Shown: positions 18,440-26,898 of the stretch, piece after piece
How the letters are laid out: each line of letters opens with the position of its first letter
Numbering within the stretch: position 1 is the stretch's first letter
DNA from: CBDHHC01 sp965263345
Lineage (GTDB): Bacteria; Pseudomonadota; Alphaproteobacteria; Rhizobiales; CBDHHC01
DNA: 64,000 bases
Assembly: GCA_965263345.1 (NCBI GenBank)
Contig: CBDHHC010000024.1
Coordinates: 806,001 to 870,000, forward strand
Direction of reading: 5' to 3'
Position numbers and translations under genes: made by a program
The notes under the pieces: model-generated
Seen by the model: the letters and a program-made list of their open reading frames with translations, nothing else
Databases searched by the model: none
Told to the model about the DNA's origin: nothing

Positions 18440-19850
18440 TATCTTAATTGTTGATGATGAAGCTGACATCAGAGAGCTAATTGCAGGAATTTTAGAAGAT
18501 GAGGGGTATGGCACACGTCTAGCCAGAAACAGTGATGAAGCTCTAATGGCTGTTGAAGAGCGAAGACCCTCTCTTGTAATTTTAGATATCTGGTTACAAG
18601 GCAGTCGATTAGATGGGCTTGACGTTTTATTGAAAATCAAAGAACGTCATGAAGACTTACCTGTAATTATAATCAGCGGTCATGGTAATATTGAAACTGC
18701 AGTTATGGCAATTAAACGGGGTGCTTACGAATATATTGAAAAACCCTTCAAAGCAGACCGCTTACTTCTCGTAACAAGCAGAGCATTAGAAGCCTCAAAA
18801 TTAAAACGCGAAATCCGTGAACTTAAAGGTCGCAGCACTCAAAGTTCTGAGATGATCGGCAACTCAAGCTGTATGAATCAACTGCGTCAATCTATCGAAA
18901 AAGTTGCCCCAACAAATAGCCGTGTCATGATCACAGGCCCGTCTGGCTCGGGTAAAGAATTAGCGGCACGTTTCCTACACGAAATCTCAAGCAGAGCTAC
19001 AGGGCCATTTGTTGTACTCAATGCAGCCGCTATGGTTCCCGAACGTGTAGAACTAGAACTCTTTGGATCAGAACAGACAACGTCAGCTGCAGGTAAAGTT
19101 GGAGCACTAGAAGAGGCTCATGGCGGAACTTTATATATCGATGAAGTCGCAGACATGCCTGTTGAAACGCAAAGTAAAATATTGCGCGTTCTAGTAGAAC
19201 AAAAATTCCTAAGGTTAGGTGGTAATAAAAAAGTACACGTAGATGTCAGAATCATATCTTCATCGGGACGAGAACTTGGTCTAGAAATGGCCAATGGGAA
19301 TTTCCGTGAGGATTTGTTTCACCGCTTAAGTGTCGTCCCTATTAATGTTCCTTCTCTATCTGAAAGGCGCGAAGATATACCAGACCTAATAAATTATTTT
19401 ATTAACCAGATAGCCTCAACATCAGGCCTGCCACCAAGAAAAATTGGCGATGATGCAATCGCTGTTTTGCAGGCTCATGATTGGCCGGGGAATATAAGGC
19501 AACTACGCAATAATGTAGAACGCCTCATGATATTAACAGAAGGTGATGCTGATACTGTAATTACAGCTGATATGCTCCCAGAAGAAATTGGCTCAGCCGT
19601 TCCCCTTTCGCCAAGTGGCTCAGGAAACGAACACCTCATGTCTTTACCTCTTCGTGATGCACGGGAAATTTTTGAACGAGAATATCTAATAGCGCAAATC
19701 AATCGTTTTGGAGGAAATATCTCACGTACAGCTGAGTTTGTTGGCATGGAACGCTCTGCTCTTCATCGAAAATTGCGCGCCCTTGGTGTAAATTCCTCTG
19801 AGAGGAACTCAAATAATGCTACAAAAGAGGTCCAGCAAGCCGCACCATAA
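18429..19850 (+). CDS. ntrX: response regulator NtrX
   Basis: A 473-aa NtrC-family regulator. Receiver domain 1-120 with phospho-acceptor Asp53 (ILDIWLQ). The AAA+ domain has Walker A GPSGSGKE at 170-177 and Walker B-like TLYIDEVADMP. The GAFTGA loop needed to contact sigma-54 is absent, replaced by SAAGKVGALEEAHGG, which is usual for NtrX and suggests it does not act as a classic sigma-54 activator. The Fis-type helix-turn-helix is NISRTAEFVGMERSALHRKL. GGGGGAG lies immediately upstream of the ATG inside the ntrY end. Confidence 0.93.
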   Translation: MASDILIVDDEADIRELIAGILEDEGYGTRLARNSDEALMAVEERRPSLVILDIWLQGSRLDGLDVLLKIKERHEDLPVIIISGHGNIETAVMAIKRGAYEYIEKPFKADRLLLVTSRALEASKLKREIRELKGRSTQSSEMIGNSSCMNQLRQSIEKVAPTNSRVMITGPSGSGKELAARFLHEISSRATGPFVVLNAAAMVPERVELELFGSEQTTSAAGKVGALEEAHGGTLYIDEVADMPVETQSKILRVLVEQKFLRLGGNKKVHVDVRIISSSGRELGLEMANGNFREDLFHRLSVVPINVPSLSERREDIPDLINYFINQIASTSGLPPRKIGDDAIAVLQAHDWPGNIRQLRNNVERLMILTEGDADTVITADMLPEEIGSAVPLSPSGSGNEHLMSLPLRDAREIFEREYLIAQINRFGGNISRTAEFVGMERSALHRKLRALGVNSSERNSNNATKEVQQAAP

Positions 19851-19868
19851 AACAAAAAACTATCCTTA

Positions 19869-19906
19869 AAGATAATATTAAGGCCTCTGAGGATTAATAT
19901 TATCTT
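19869..19906. promoter_or_regulatory. strong inverted repeat between ntrX and trkA
   Basis: A perfect 13-bp inverted repeat (AAGATAATATTAA / TTAATATTATCTT) encloses a 12-base centre that itself contains CCTC/GAGG. No T tract follows. It could be a weak terminator, an attenuator or a processing hairpin in the ntrX-trkA transcript, or, as DNA, a dyad operator. Confidence 0.5.
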
Positions 19907-19939
19907 ACAGGAATTTCCTTTTTAAAGGACCAAAGAGAT

Positions 19940-21319
19940 ATGAAAGTTCTCATATGTGGTGCGGGCCAAGTTGGTTTCGGAATAGCAGAACGTTTAGCAG
20001 CTGAAAACAATGATGTATCTATCATTGATAGCAAACCAGAACTTGTGCAACGCGTATCCGATATACTTGATGTACGCGGTTTCATCGGTCATGGCTCTCA
20101 CCCTGAAACTTTAGAAGAAGCCGGTGCACAAGATGCTGACATGCTCATTGCCGTGACCTTATATGACGAAGTAAACATGGTTGCATGTCAGATTGCCCAT
20201 TCCCTTTTCGGTATTCCAACAAAAATTGCTCGCATTCGTTCCCAAAGCTATTTAGATGGCAGATGGAATGATCTCTTTCTACAAAAAAATATTCCGATTG
20301 ATGTAATTATTTCTCCCGAGAATGAAGTCAGTGAAATGGTTCTCAGGCGATTAAGCTTGCCCGGAACATTCGAAACAGCAAGTTTTGGGGAAAGCAAAAT
20401 TACAGCAATTGGTATCAGTTGTCACGAAGAATGTCCTATTACTGATACACCTCTAAAACACTTAACAGAACTCTTTCCTGACTTACCAGCCACAGTCGTA
20501 GCAATAATCCGCAGAGGTGAGCTTTTTGTCCCCAGAGGGGACGACCAGATTCTGGTTGGAGATGATGTTTATGTCATCGCTGAAGAAAGCCAAGTCACCA
20601 GAACATTGAAAATATTTGGTCATGAAGAACAACAAGCCCGGCGTATCATTATCGCAGGGGGTGGAAATACAGGTCTTTATGTAGCTCAAAAGCTCGAAGA
20701 CATGCACAGCAATATCCGAACTAAAATTATCGAGTCAAATCCAAATCAGGCCATTAAAATTGCAGAAAAACTAAAACAGGCAATCATATTAAATGGAAAT
20801 GCTCTAGAAGAAGAAATTTTAAAAGAAGCTGATGTCGCAAGAGCAGATACGATGATTGCTCTCACAAACGATGATCAAGTCAATATTCTCTCATGTGTAC
20901 TTGCAAAGCGCCTTGGATGTGAACGCAATCTCTGCCTTGTCAATAACAGTGGCTACATGGCCATTAGCCGTTCGCTTGGTATTGACACACATGTTAACCC
21001 AAGAAGCATTACAGTTTCTCATATATTGCAACATGTTCGTAGAGGTCGCATAAGGGCAGTTCTCTCAGTACATAATGGCGCAGGAGAAATCATTGAAGCT
21101 GAAGCTCTAGAAACCTCTCCAATGGTTGGTGTTCCACTCAAAGAATTAAAATTACCAGACGGTGTACGAATTGGAGCAATCTTAAGAAAAAATGAAGTGA
21201 TTGTTCCCAGTGATGGACAAATGAGCATCAACCCTCATGACCGAGTTGTCATCTTCGCAACAGCAGAACATGTCCGTCAAGTTGAACAACGCTTTAGGGT
21301 GAGCTTAGATTATTTTTGA
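19940..21319 (+). CDS. trkA: Trk system potassium transporter TrkA
   Basis: A 459-aa cytosolic regulatory subunit of the Trk potassium uptake system. It has two RCK units. The first Rossmann motif is CGAGQVGFGIAERL at about 6-19 and the second IIAGGGNTGLYVAQKL near 237-252, each followed by a TrkA_C domain. It binds NAD(H)/nucleotides and gates TrkH. The TrkH gene lies downstream at 23937, separated by three unrelated genes. AAGGA precedes the ATG. Confidence 0.95.
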   Translation: MKVLICGAGQVGFGIAERLAAENNDVSIIDSKPELVQRVSDILDVRGFIGHGSHPETLEEAGAQDADMLIAVTLYDEVNMVACQIAHSLFGIPTKIARIRSQSYLDGRWNDLFLQKNIPIDVIISPENEVSEMVLRRLSLPGTFETASFGESKITAIGISCHEECPITDTPLKHLTELFPDLPATVVAIIRRGELFVPRGDDQILVGDDVYVIAEESQVTRTLKIFGHEEQQARRIIIAGGGNTGLYVAQKLEDMHSNIRTKIIESNPNQAIKIAEKLKQAIILNGNALEEEILKEADVARADTMIALTNDDQVNILSCVLAKRLGCERNLCLVNNSGYMAISRSLGIDTHVNPRSITVSHILQHVRRGRIRAVLSVHNGAGEIIEAEALETSPMVGVPLKELKLPDGVRIGAILRKNEVIVPSDGQMSINPHDRVVIFATAEHVRQVEQRFRVSLDYF

Positions 21320-21359
21320 TATATATTATTGTCGCTCTCACTTTTTTTGATTAATATAG

Positions 21360-21668
21360 ATGACGACAATTACTTATTTGGTAAAATTAATTTTTGAAAT
21401 AGAAATGATGTCTATGGAATACTCAAACTATAAAAATTTGCCTATCAAAGAACGAAAAATTAGAACTTTAATTGATCAAGTTTGTACTCAAATAGGCTTC
21501 ACTATTTCACACCAGGATTGCAACCGAATTGCCAAAATGAAAAATATGAATGCAGACGAATTTGCAAAACAAATTCTTCTAACTGAAGGCTTATATCATG
21601 AATATGAGCCGAGATTTTCTAACGAGCTTAGACAAAAATACAAAGAAATTGTAGAAAATTCAAACTAA
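21360..21668 (+). CDS. small hypothetical protein
   Basis: A 102-codon frame following trkA. The charged, helical C-terminal part (YSNYKNLPIKERKIRTLIDQ, then a FAKQILLTEGLYHEYEPRF segment) looks like a real soluble protein; the hydrophobic first 18 residues could be noncoding, with translation starting at one of the Met codons near residue 17-19. Neither start has a good ribosome binding site. I do not recognise the family. It ends in a 4-base convergent overlap with the fructosamine-kinase-like gene. Confidence 0.55.
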   Translation: MTTITYLVKLIFEIEMMSMEYSNYKNLPIKERKIRTLIDQVCTQIGFTISHQDCNRIAKMKNMNADEFAKQILLTEGLYHEYEPRFSNELRQKYKEIVENSN

Positions 21669-22564
21669 AGAACCTCAGCCAATAACTGTTCCGCCATTTG
21701 CCCGGCTTGATGAGCATACCCCCCGCCAAACAAATTATAATGATTGAGAACATGATAATGATTATAAAGCTTTTTGCGAACTTTATATCCGTCATCTATT
21801 GGCCAGATGCTATGATAAGCCTCATAAAATACATCACCAAACCCACCAAACAATTCTGTCATTGCAAGATCGGTCTCACGATCTCCATAATAACAGGCCG
21901 GATCAAAAATAACAGGTTGCCCATCCGCATCATATGCAACATTCCCACTCCATAAATCTCCATGCAGTAAGGAAGGAACAGGGTCATGAGAATAAAAGAA
22001 CTTATCCAACTCACACATCAGCCTTTCACATAAACGCACATAATGTTGCTGAAGACCATTTTTAGCGGCCAGCTCAACCTGATAGCTTAACCTCTTCTCA
22101 CACCAAAAATCTCTCCAGCTTAGAGCCCACTCATTGCTCTGATGTGTAGAACCAATAACATTATTTTGATGCCATCCAAATTTATGATAAGTATGTTTAT
22201 GGAGTTCAGCGAGCCGTTCTCCCATGCCAACAAGATTTTGTTTAGGAGAAAATTCGATATACTCCATAACCAAAAAAGCATTTACCCCATTTACACCACA
22301 AACCACAGGACGCGGAACCTTGAAAGTTTTTGTTTGCAGCAATGCTTCAAGTCCATTTTGTTCTGCTTTAAATATGTCATGAAAAATAGATTTGTTGATC
22401 TTTACAAAATACGAATGATAAAAATCACTTATATGCCAGGCATCATTCACACACCCACCAGAAATTGGATGTTTATATTGAAGTGAAAAATTAATACCCT
22501 CTTCATTTGAAATGCAAAGCGCAAGATCATCCCAATCCAAAATAACGCCCCACTCATCCATCAT
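21665..22564 (-). CDS. fructosamine kinase family protein
   Basis: A 299-aa protein with the kinase-like fold of the fructosamine/ketosamine-3-kinase family. The catalytic loop reads LLHGDLWSGNVAYD and is followed by FDPACYYGDRETDLAMTELF, the classic family motif with the Mg-binding Asp. The N-terminal ATP-binding part includes SGGCVNDAW. Members phosphorylate sugar-amine adducts on proteins for deglycation. It interrupts the trkA-trkH block and is transcribed against it. Confidence 0.88.
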   Translation of the reverse strand: MMDEWGVILDWDDLALCISNEEGINFSLQYKHPISGGCVNDAWHISDFYHSYFVKINKSIFHDIFKAEQNGLEALLQTKTFKVPRPVVCGVNGVNAFLVMEYIEFSPKQNLVGMGERLAELHKHTYHKFGWHQNNVIGSTHQSNEWALSWRDFWCEKRLSYQVELAAKNGLQQHYVRLCERLMCELDKFFYSHDPVPSLLHGDLWSGNVAYDADGQPVIFDPACYYGDRETDLAMTELFGGFGDVFYEAYHSIWPIDDGYKVRKKLYNHYHVLNHYNLFGGGYAHQAGQMAEQLLAEVL

Positions 22565-22606
22565 ATCATTGTTAGAGGTCAGTAAATCTACAAAACAACT
22601 ATAGTA

Positions 22607-23314
22607 TTATTTTTTTCTTCTAGATGTTTTTTTCTTTACCCTTTTATAACATTTTACATCACATTTTTTATTATGCGTTTCACACCATGGCAAAAGTTGT
22701 CCTAGTTTACATCCCTTTTTAGAAACAATACATTTATTTTGACATGTTCTAAAATCGGTGGAAATTGTTTTAAAGGAAACTACTATTTTACTGAGTATGT
22801 TCTTAGTATCTTGAGTAATAACTCTAGGATATTCAATTTTTAAAACATAAATCTTATCATCAGAAAAAATAAGCTTGTCCTGGAAATTCATACCCAAATG
22901 TGTCTCCCCATTGATGAGGTAAGTATCATCTTCACGTCGCACATTTACTGATGTACTGCCAGTTCGCACAAATCTTTGATATTTTTTATAACTATTCTTT
23001 TCAAGATCAGGTAAAAGAAAATACCCTATATGGGCTCCAATTTTTGAGACTGTAAAAGAAATACCCGTCTTATTTAATTTTTCTTGAGTTTTAAAAGGTT
23101 CAAAACGTGACTGCCATTTAATCTGGCCTTTAATTTTGGCCTCAAGAAAAGCATCTGGAATAAAACCACCATATTGAAACAGTGAATCAGGATAGCTTAA
23201 ACTCCAGCCCTGTGTTTGGCTTTTCAAAGTTTTCCAACTATGCCCCAATTCTGCGGATGCATGAGATATATAAACAAAAAAAGCTATAATAGGAATTAGA
23301 ATAGTTTTTATCAT
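22607..23314 (-). CDS. exported Cys-rich hypothetical protein
   Basis: The open frame runs to 23401, but residues from Met30 (MIKTILIPIIAFFVYISHASA) form a clean signal peptide, so I place the start at 23314; Met27 is an alternative. The mature protein of about 215 residues has a middle part of beta-strand character and a C-terminal tail with seven cysteines (TCQNKCIVSKKGCKLGQL, then WCETHNKKCDVKC) ending in a basic KKKTSRRKK run. The Cys cluster suggests disulfides in the periplasm. I do not recognise the family. The gene lies 43 bases from the divergent end of the fructosamine-kinase-like gene and is probably monocistronic. Confidence 0.6.
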   Translation of the reverse strand: MIKTILIPIIAFFVYISHASAELGHSWKTLKSQTQGWSLSYPDSLFQYGGFIPDAFLEAKIKGQIKWQSRFEPFKTQEKLNKTGISFTVSKIGAHIGYFLLPDLEKNSYKKYQRFVRTGSTSVNVRREDDTYLINGETHLGMNFQDKLIFSDDKIYVLKIEYPRVITQDTKNILSKIVVSFKTISTDFRTCQNKCIVSKKGCKLGQLLPWCETHNKKCDVKCYKRVKKKTSRRKK

Positions 23315-23594
23315 AGGAAACATCTCAAATGTATGATTCATTATTTTCGAACATACAACAAGCACTATAAAATAGCAAAAAACACTATTGATAAAAAACA
23401 TAGACCTGATCAGTTAAGAATATAAATTAAAAAATGTAATAAGCGAAGTTTAAGTTCCAATCTGCTCCGCATTTTTTTTGAAAGGAAATAGAAATAATAA
23501 AATAAATTTGTTACATTATTTGGAAAATTAATTCAAATTTAAATTATAATTGATATAAAAGTAAAATATTTACTCATCTGGAGGGGGGAATATA

Positions 23595-23666
23595 ATGCTT
23601 AATCTTAATGATGATTTTAATGATTATCCGGAACATCCACTTGAGGGACCAATTCCAACTGATTGA
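23595..23666 (+). CDS. 23-aa acidic micro-ORF with strong ribosome binding site
   Basis: ATG at 23595 preceded at 10 bases by GGAGGGGGG, the strongest Shine-Dalgarno in this part of the window. The product begins MLNLNDDFNDYPEHPLEGP and ends IPTD: acidic, proline-containing, with no hydrophobic segment. It is followed 11 bases later by a hairpin and lies alone in a 535-base gap, so it looks like an independent small transcription unit. A TATAAT box is at 23545-23550. It could be a small protein or a leader peptide for the downstream trkH region. No family is recognised. Confidence 0.45.
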   Translation: MLNLNDDFNDYPEHPLEGPIPTD

Positions 23667-23677
23667 AATCTAAATTT

Positions 23678-23710
23678 ATAAAGGGGTGGTTTTATTTATC
23701 ACTCCTTTAT
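23678..23710 (+). terminator. terminator after the micro-ORF
   Basis: An 11-bp stem with one G-U pair (ATAAAGGGGTG / CACTCCTTTAT) and an 11-base loop, followed by a weak T-rich stretch. Its place just behind the 23-codon ORF supports a short dedicated transcript. Confidence 0.55.
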
Positions 23711-23936
23711 GATTCTTTAATATTAATCATACGCTCGCTAGCAAAAATCTTTTCTTTGCATATATAAACTGACGAAAATGATAGACTAGTTATATTATAA
23801 TAAATACAATAACTTAGACCGTGTCATATAATCCATATTTACAAACCATTTAAATACAATCATAAAAAAATGATAGCCTCTTATTTAGAAACCTTTTATC
23901 AATATGATCAATGCTTTATTGAACAAATAAAGTATA

Positions 23937-25451
23937 ATGAAATGCTTTAATCAGATCTATATAGTGAATCCAAAGACCATGGTTATTATTACAGTTGCGT
24001 ATGTATACGGCTGGCTATTTACTTGCATGGCAGCAGCTATGATAGTTCCACTTATATTTGCATTCTTTTTAAATGAAACAGCTCAAGTGCAATCTTTTCT
24101 CATAACGTCAATAGGCACCATTTTCATTGGTGGGGCATTGATTCTAGCACTTAAAAATGAACCCCATGATACAGGACGTAAACAAGGCCTTCTTTTGCTC
24201 GCAACAATATGGTTCATACTTCCATTAATAGCCGCTTTACCGTTCTATTTCTCTAAGACTCCATACAATTTTTTACAAGCATACTTCGAAGCTGTTTCTG
24301 GCTTTACAACAACAGGGGCAACAATATTTGTTGATGTATCCGAACTCCCTAAAAGTATTCTTGTTTGGCGGGCCCTCCTCCAGTGGATAGGAGGATTAGT
24401 TACGCTCTTGATATTGGCAGCTATCCTGGCACCAGTAATTGCAGCCGATGACCTTGAAGGAGATTTCCGTCAAACAAAACATGCAACTGGTGGAGGAAAA
24501 CAACAAATTTCTCAAGCCTTGCCAATAATCCTGCCAATTTATTCATTCCTGACTATAAGTTGTTTCTTCTTACTTGTGATCTCGAAAATTCCCATATTTG
24601 ATGCCTTTTGCTTATCTTTTTCAACAGTATCAACTGGGGGATTTATGCCAAGACCTGGCGATATTGCTCTTTATGGATCTCCCTTGGCAGAGTTGGTTTT
24701 ATCATTTTTCATGTTTCTAGGAGCTGTAAATATAATTTGGGTTAACTCAATTTGCCAGGGGCGCATGCAATTACTAAAACAGTTTAGAGAACCAATATGG
24801 ATTGCAACAGCTATAATTACGATCGGATTTTTGTTAGCAATCACCTTGGCTATAAAATCACCTGAAAAAAATTTTTCTGCCTTTTATCATTCTTTAACTT
24901 TAGGCTTGCTAACAGCAAGCTCTTTTATCTCAACAACTGGTTTTCAGGTCAGCACTCAAACCAAAGAGCTTATTCCCTACATAATAATAATTGTATTATG
25001 CTTGATCGGAGGCGGACGTCTTTCAACAGCAGGAGGTCTCAAATTCTTTAGGATTGTGGCTATGTTTAGCCATTCGTTTCGAGAACTTGTACAACTTCTC
25101 TTCCCACATGGTGTGCGTCCAGCCAACCTCACAAGCTATAATATGGATAGTATGATAATGCGCTCTGTATGGGCAAATTTTACACTTATAATCTTTGCTA
25201 TATGCATGCTAACAGTCATTATCTCTTTGACTGGTTTGCCATTTTCTGCAGCTTTACTTGCATCAGTAAGTGCAATAAGTAATATTGGTTCTGCATACAA
25301 TTTAACATCATTACCTGAGCTTACAATTGCACAATCTTATACAGCAATGCATCCAGGAGCCCATGCAGCACTATGCTTTGGTATGATCCTAGGTAGAGTA
25401 GAGGTCTTGGCATTGTTAAGCATTTTTAATATGTCATATTGGAAATCTTAA
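23937..25451 (+). CDS. trkH: Trk system potassium uptake protein TrkH
   Basis: A 504-aa channel-like subunit that moves K+ under TrkA control. Selectivity-filter-like loops are visible in the pore repeats: SGFTTTGATI, STVSTGGFMP, SSFISTTGFQ and SAISNIGSAYN. About ten to twelve hydrophobic segments fit the family. The length is normal. No clear ribosome binding site precedes the ATG at 23937. The trkA gene upstream completes the system, but a micro-ORF, an exported protein and a kinase-like gene lie between them. Confidence 0.93.
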   Translation: MKCFNQIYIVNPKTMVIITVAYVYGWLFTCMAAAMIVPLIFAFFLNETAQVQSFLITSIGTIFIGGALILALKNEPHDTGRKQGLLLLATIWFILPLIAALPFYFSKTPYNFLQAYFEAVSGFTTTGATIFVDVSELPKSILVWRALLQWIGGLVTLLILAAILAPVIAADDLEGDFRQTKHATGGGKQQISQALPIILPIYSFLTISCFFLLVISKIPIFDAFCLSFSTVSTGGFMPRPGDIALYGSPLAELVLSFFMFLGAVNIIWVNSICQGRMQLLKQFREPIWIATAIITIGFLLAITLAIKSPEKNFSAFYHSLTLGLLTASSFISTTGFQVSTQTKELIPYIIIIVLCLIGGGRLSTAGGLKFFRIVAMFSHSFRELVQLLFPHGVRPANLTSYNMDSMIMRSVWANFTLIIFAICMLTVIISLTGLPFSAALLASVSAISNIGSAYNLTSLPELTIAQSYTAMHPGAHAALCFGMILGRVEVLALLSIFNMSYWKS

Positions 25452-25535
25452 ATAATCATTTCATTATGAATAAATATATGCGGCTCAAGACACAAAGCGT
25501 CTTACATATAAGAATTTAATTAAGAAAGCAAAAAA

Positions 25536-26396
25536 ATGGCCCGGATTATTTATGTAAATGGCAGCTATAAACAATATGAAGATGCCCAAATTCATGTTGA
25601 AGATAGAGGTTTCCAATTCGCAGATGGTGTTTACGAAGTCTGTGAGGTAAAACAAAAATGTCTTGTAGACGAAACAAGACATATAGAACGCCTCCAACGC
25701 TCATTAAAAGAGCTCAAGATGGAGCTGAAAATATCAATCTCAGCTCTGGGCATTATCATGCGTGAAACCATTAGACGTAATCACGTCATAAATGGTTTGG
25801 TCTATATTCAAATCACAAGAGGCAAAGCAAAACGGGATTTTATTTTCCCTCCTAAAGACACCCCTCTGTCCATTGTTTGTTTTGCAAGAAAAGTATCACC
25901 AAGAATAAACGCAGAAAAGGCTTTGCAAGGCATCAGTGTTATAACAACGCCTGAAATTCGCTGGAAACGCCCAGATATAAAATCAGTTGCTTTGCTTCCC
26001 AACGCTCTGGCAAAGCAAGCTGCATATGAACAAGGTTGCCAGGAAGCCTGGTTTGTTGATGAAGAAGGTTTCATTACTGAAGGATCCTCTAGCAATGCCT
26101 GGATTATCACTCAAGATGATCTCTTATTAACACGACATGCTGAATCTGGAATTTTAAAAGGGATTACACGTTCTGTTATAATTGATTTACTCAACCGCGA
26201 GGGTATTGAATTTAAGGAACAAGCTTTTACATTACAAGATGTAATAGATGCTAAAGAAGCATTTATTACATCAGCCAGCACTGTTATAATGCCAGTTGTC
26301 CGAATCAATGGTACACTGGTCAACAATGGAAATGTGGGTTCAATAGTAACAATGCTAAGAAAACAGTTTCACACTCAAGCAGAGCTTAAATATTAA
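25536..26396 (+). CDS. dat: D-amino-acid transaminase (class IV PLP aminotransferase)
   Basis: A 286-aa class IV aminotransferase. The N-terminal pattern VEDRGFQFADGVYEV is typical, the PLP-binding Lys149 lies in RPDIKSVALLPNALAKQ, and EGSSSNAWI near 188-197 is the phosphate-binding loop. These match D-alanine aminotransferases, which interconvert D-amino acids and 2-oxo acids; branched-chain aminotransferase is less likely. Its place between trkH and hfq is the usual one in Rhodospirillales. Confidence 0.88.
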   Translation: MARIIYVNGSYKQYEDAQIHVEDRGFQFADGVYEVCEVKQKCLVDETRHIERLQRSLKELKMELKISISALGIIMRETIRRNHVINGLVYIQITRGKAKRDFIFPPKDTPLSIVCFARKVSPRINAEKALQGISVITTPEIRWKRPDIKSVALLPNALAKQAAYEQGCQEAWFVDEEGFITEGSSSNAWIITQDDLLLTRHAESGILKGITRSVIIDLLNREGIEFKEQAFTLQDVIDAKEAFITSASTVIMPVVRINGTLVNNGNVGSIVTMLRKQFHTQAELKY

Positions 26397-26596
26397 TCAA
26401 TGTATTTATTTAAAGAATAATAAGAAATATGGAAAAAAATGCATTTTATACAATTTTTCCCAAGTTTTTATCATAACTTTCTTATTAGAGACTTGACTTT
26501 GCTAATGTTATTAGGTCACGTTTCAGTGTTACACTATTTTAACCAAATAGGCTGATAATCAAGAAAAACTCGTGTGAGTCGGTCGACTAACAAAAA

Positions 26597-26866
26597 ATGG
26601 ATAAAATAATGGCTGCAGAGCGAACGCAAAGCCTTCAAGACACTTTTTTAAATTATGTAAGAAAAAACAAGATCTCTCTTACTATATTTCTAGTTAATGG
26701 CGTAAAACTTCAAGGTGTCGTCACTTGGTTTGATAATTTTTGTGTGCTTCTTCGCAGAGATGGGCATTCACAACTGGTATATAAACATGCAATATCTACG
26801 ATTATGCCAGGACAACCTGTGAATTTGTTTGATGGAGAAGAAGCCCAGGATACAGCTTCAGAATAA
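26597..26866 (+). CDS. hfq: RNA chaperone Hfq
   Basis: An 89-aa Sm-like protein that forms a hexameric ring pairing small RNAs with mRNAs. Sm1 (LQDTFLNYVRKNKISLTIFL) and Sm2 (YKHAISTIMPGQPV) are clear. The second in-frame ATG at 26609 gives the more typical N-terminus MAAERTQSLQD; neither start has an obvious Shine-Dalgarno. The hflX gene follows after 32 bases, the standard hfq-hflX arrangement. The 200-base gap upstream probably holds its promoter. Confidence 0.95.
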   Translation: MDKIMAAERTQSLQDTFLNYVRKNKISLTIFLVNGVKLQGVVTWFDNFCVLLRRDGHSQLVYKHAISTIMPGQPVNLFDGEEAQDTASE

Positions 26867-26898
26867 CTGTGTTTTTAGGGCAATGTGTTTAAGTCATA

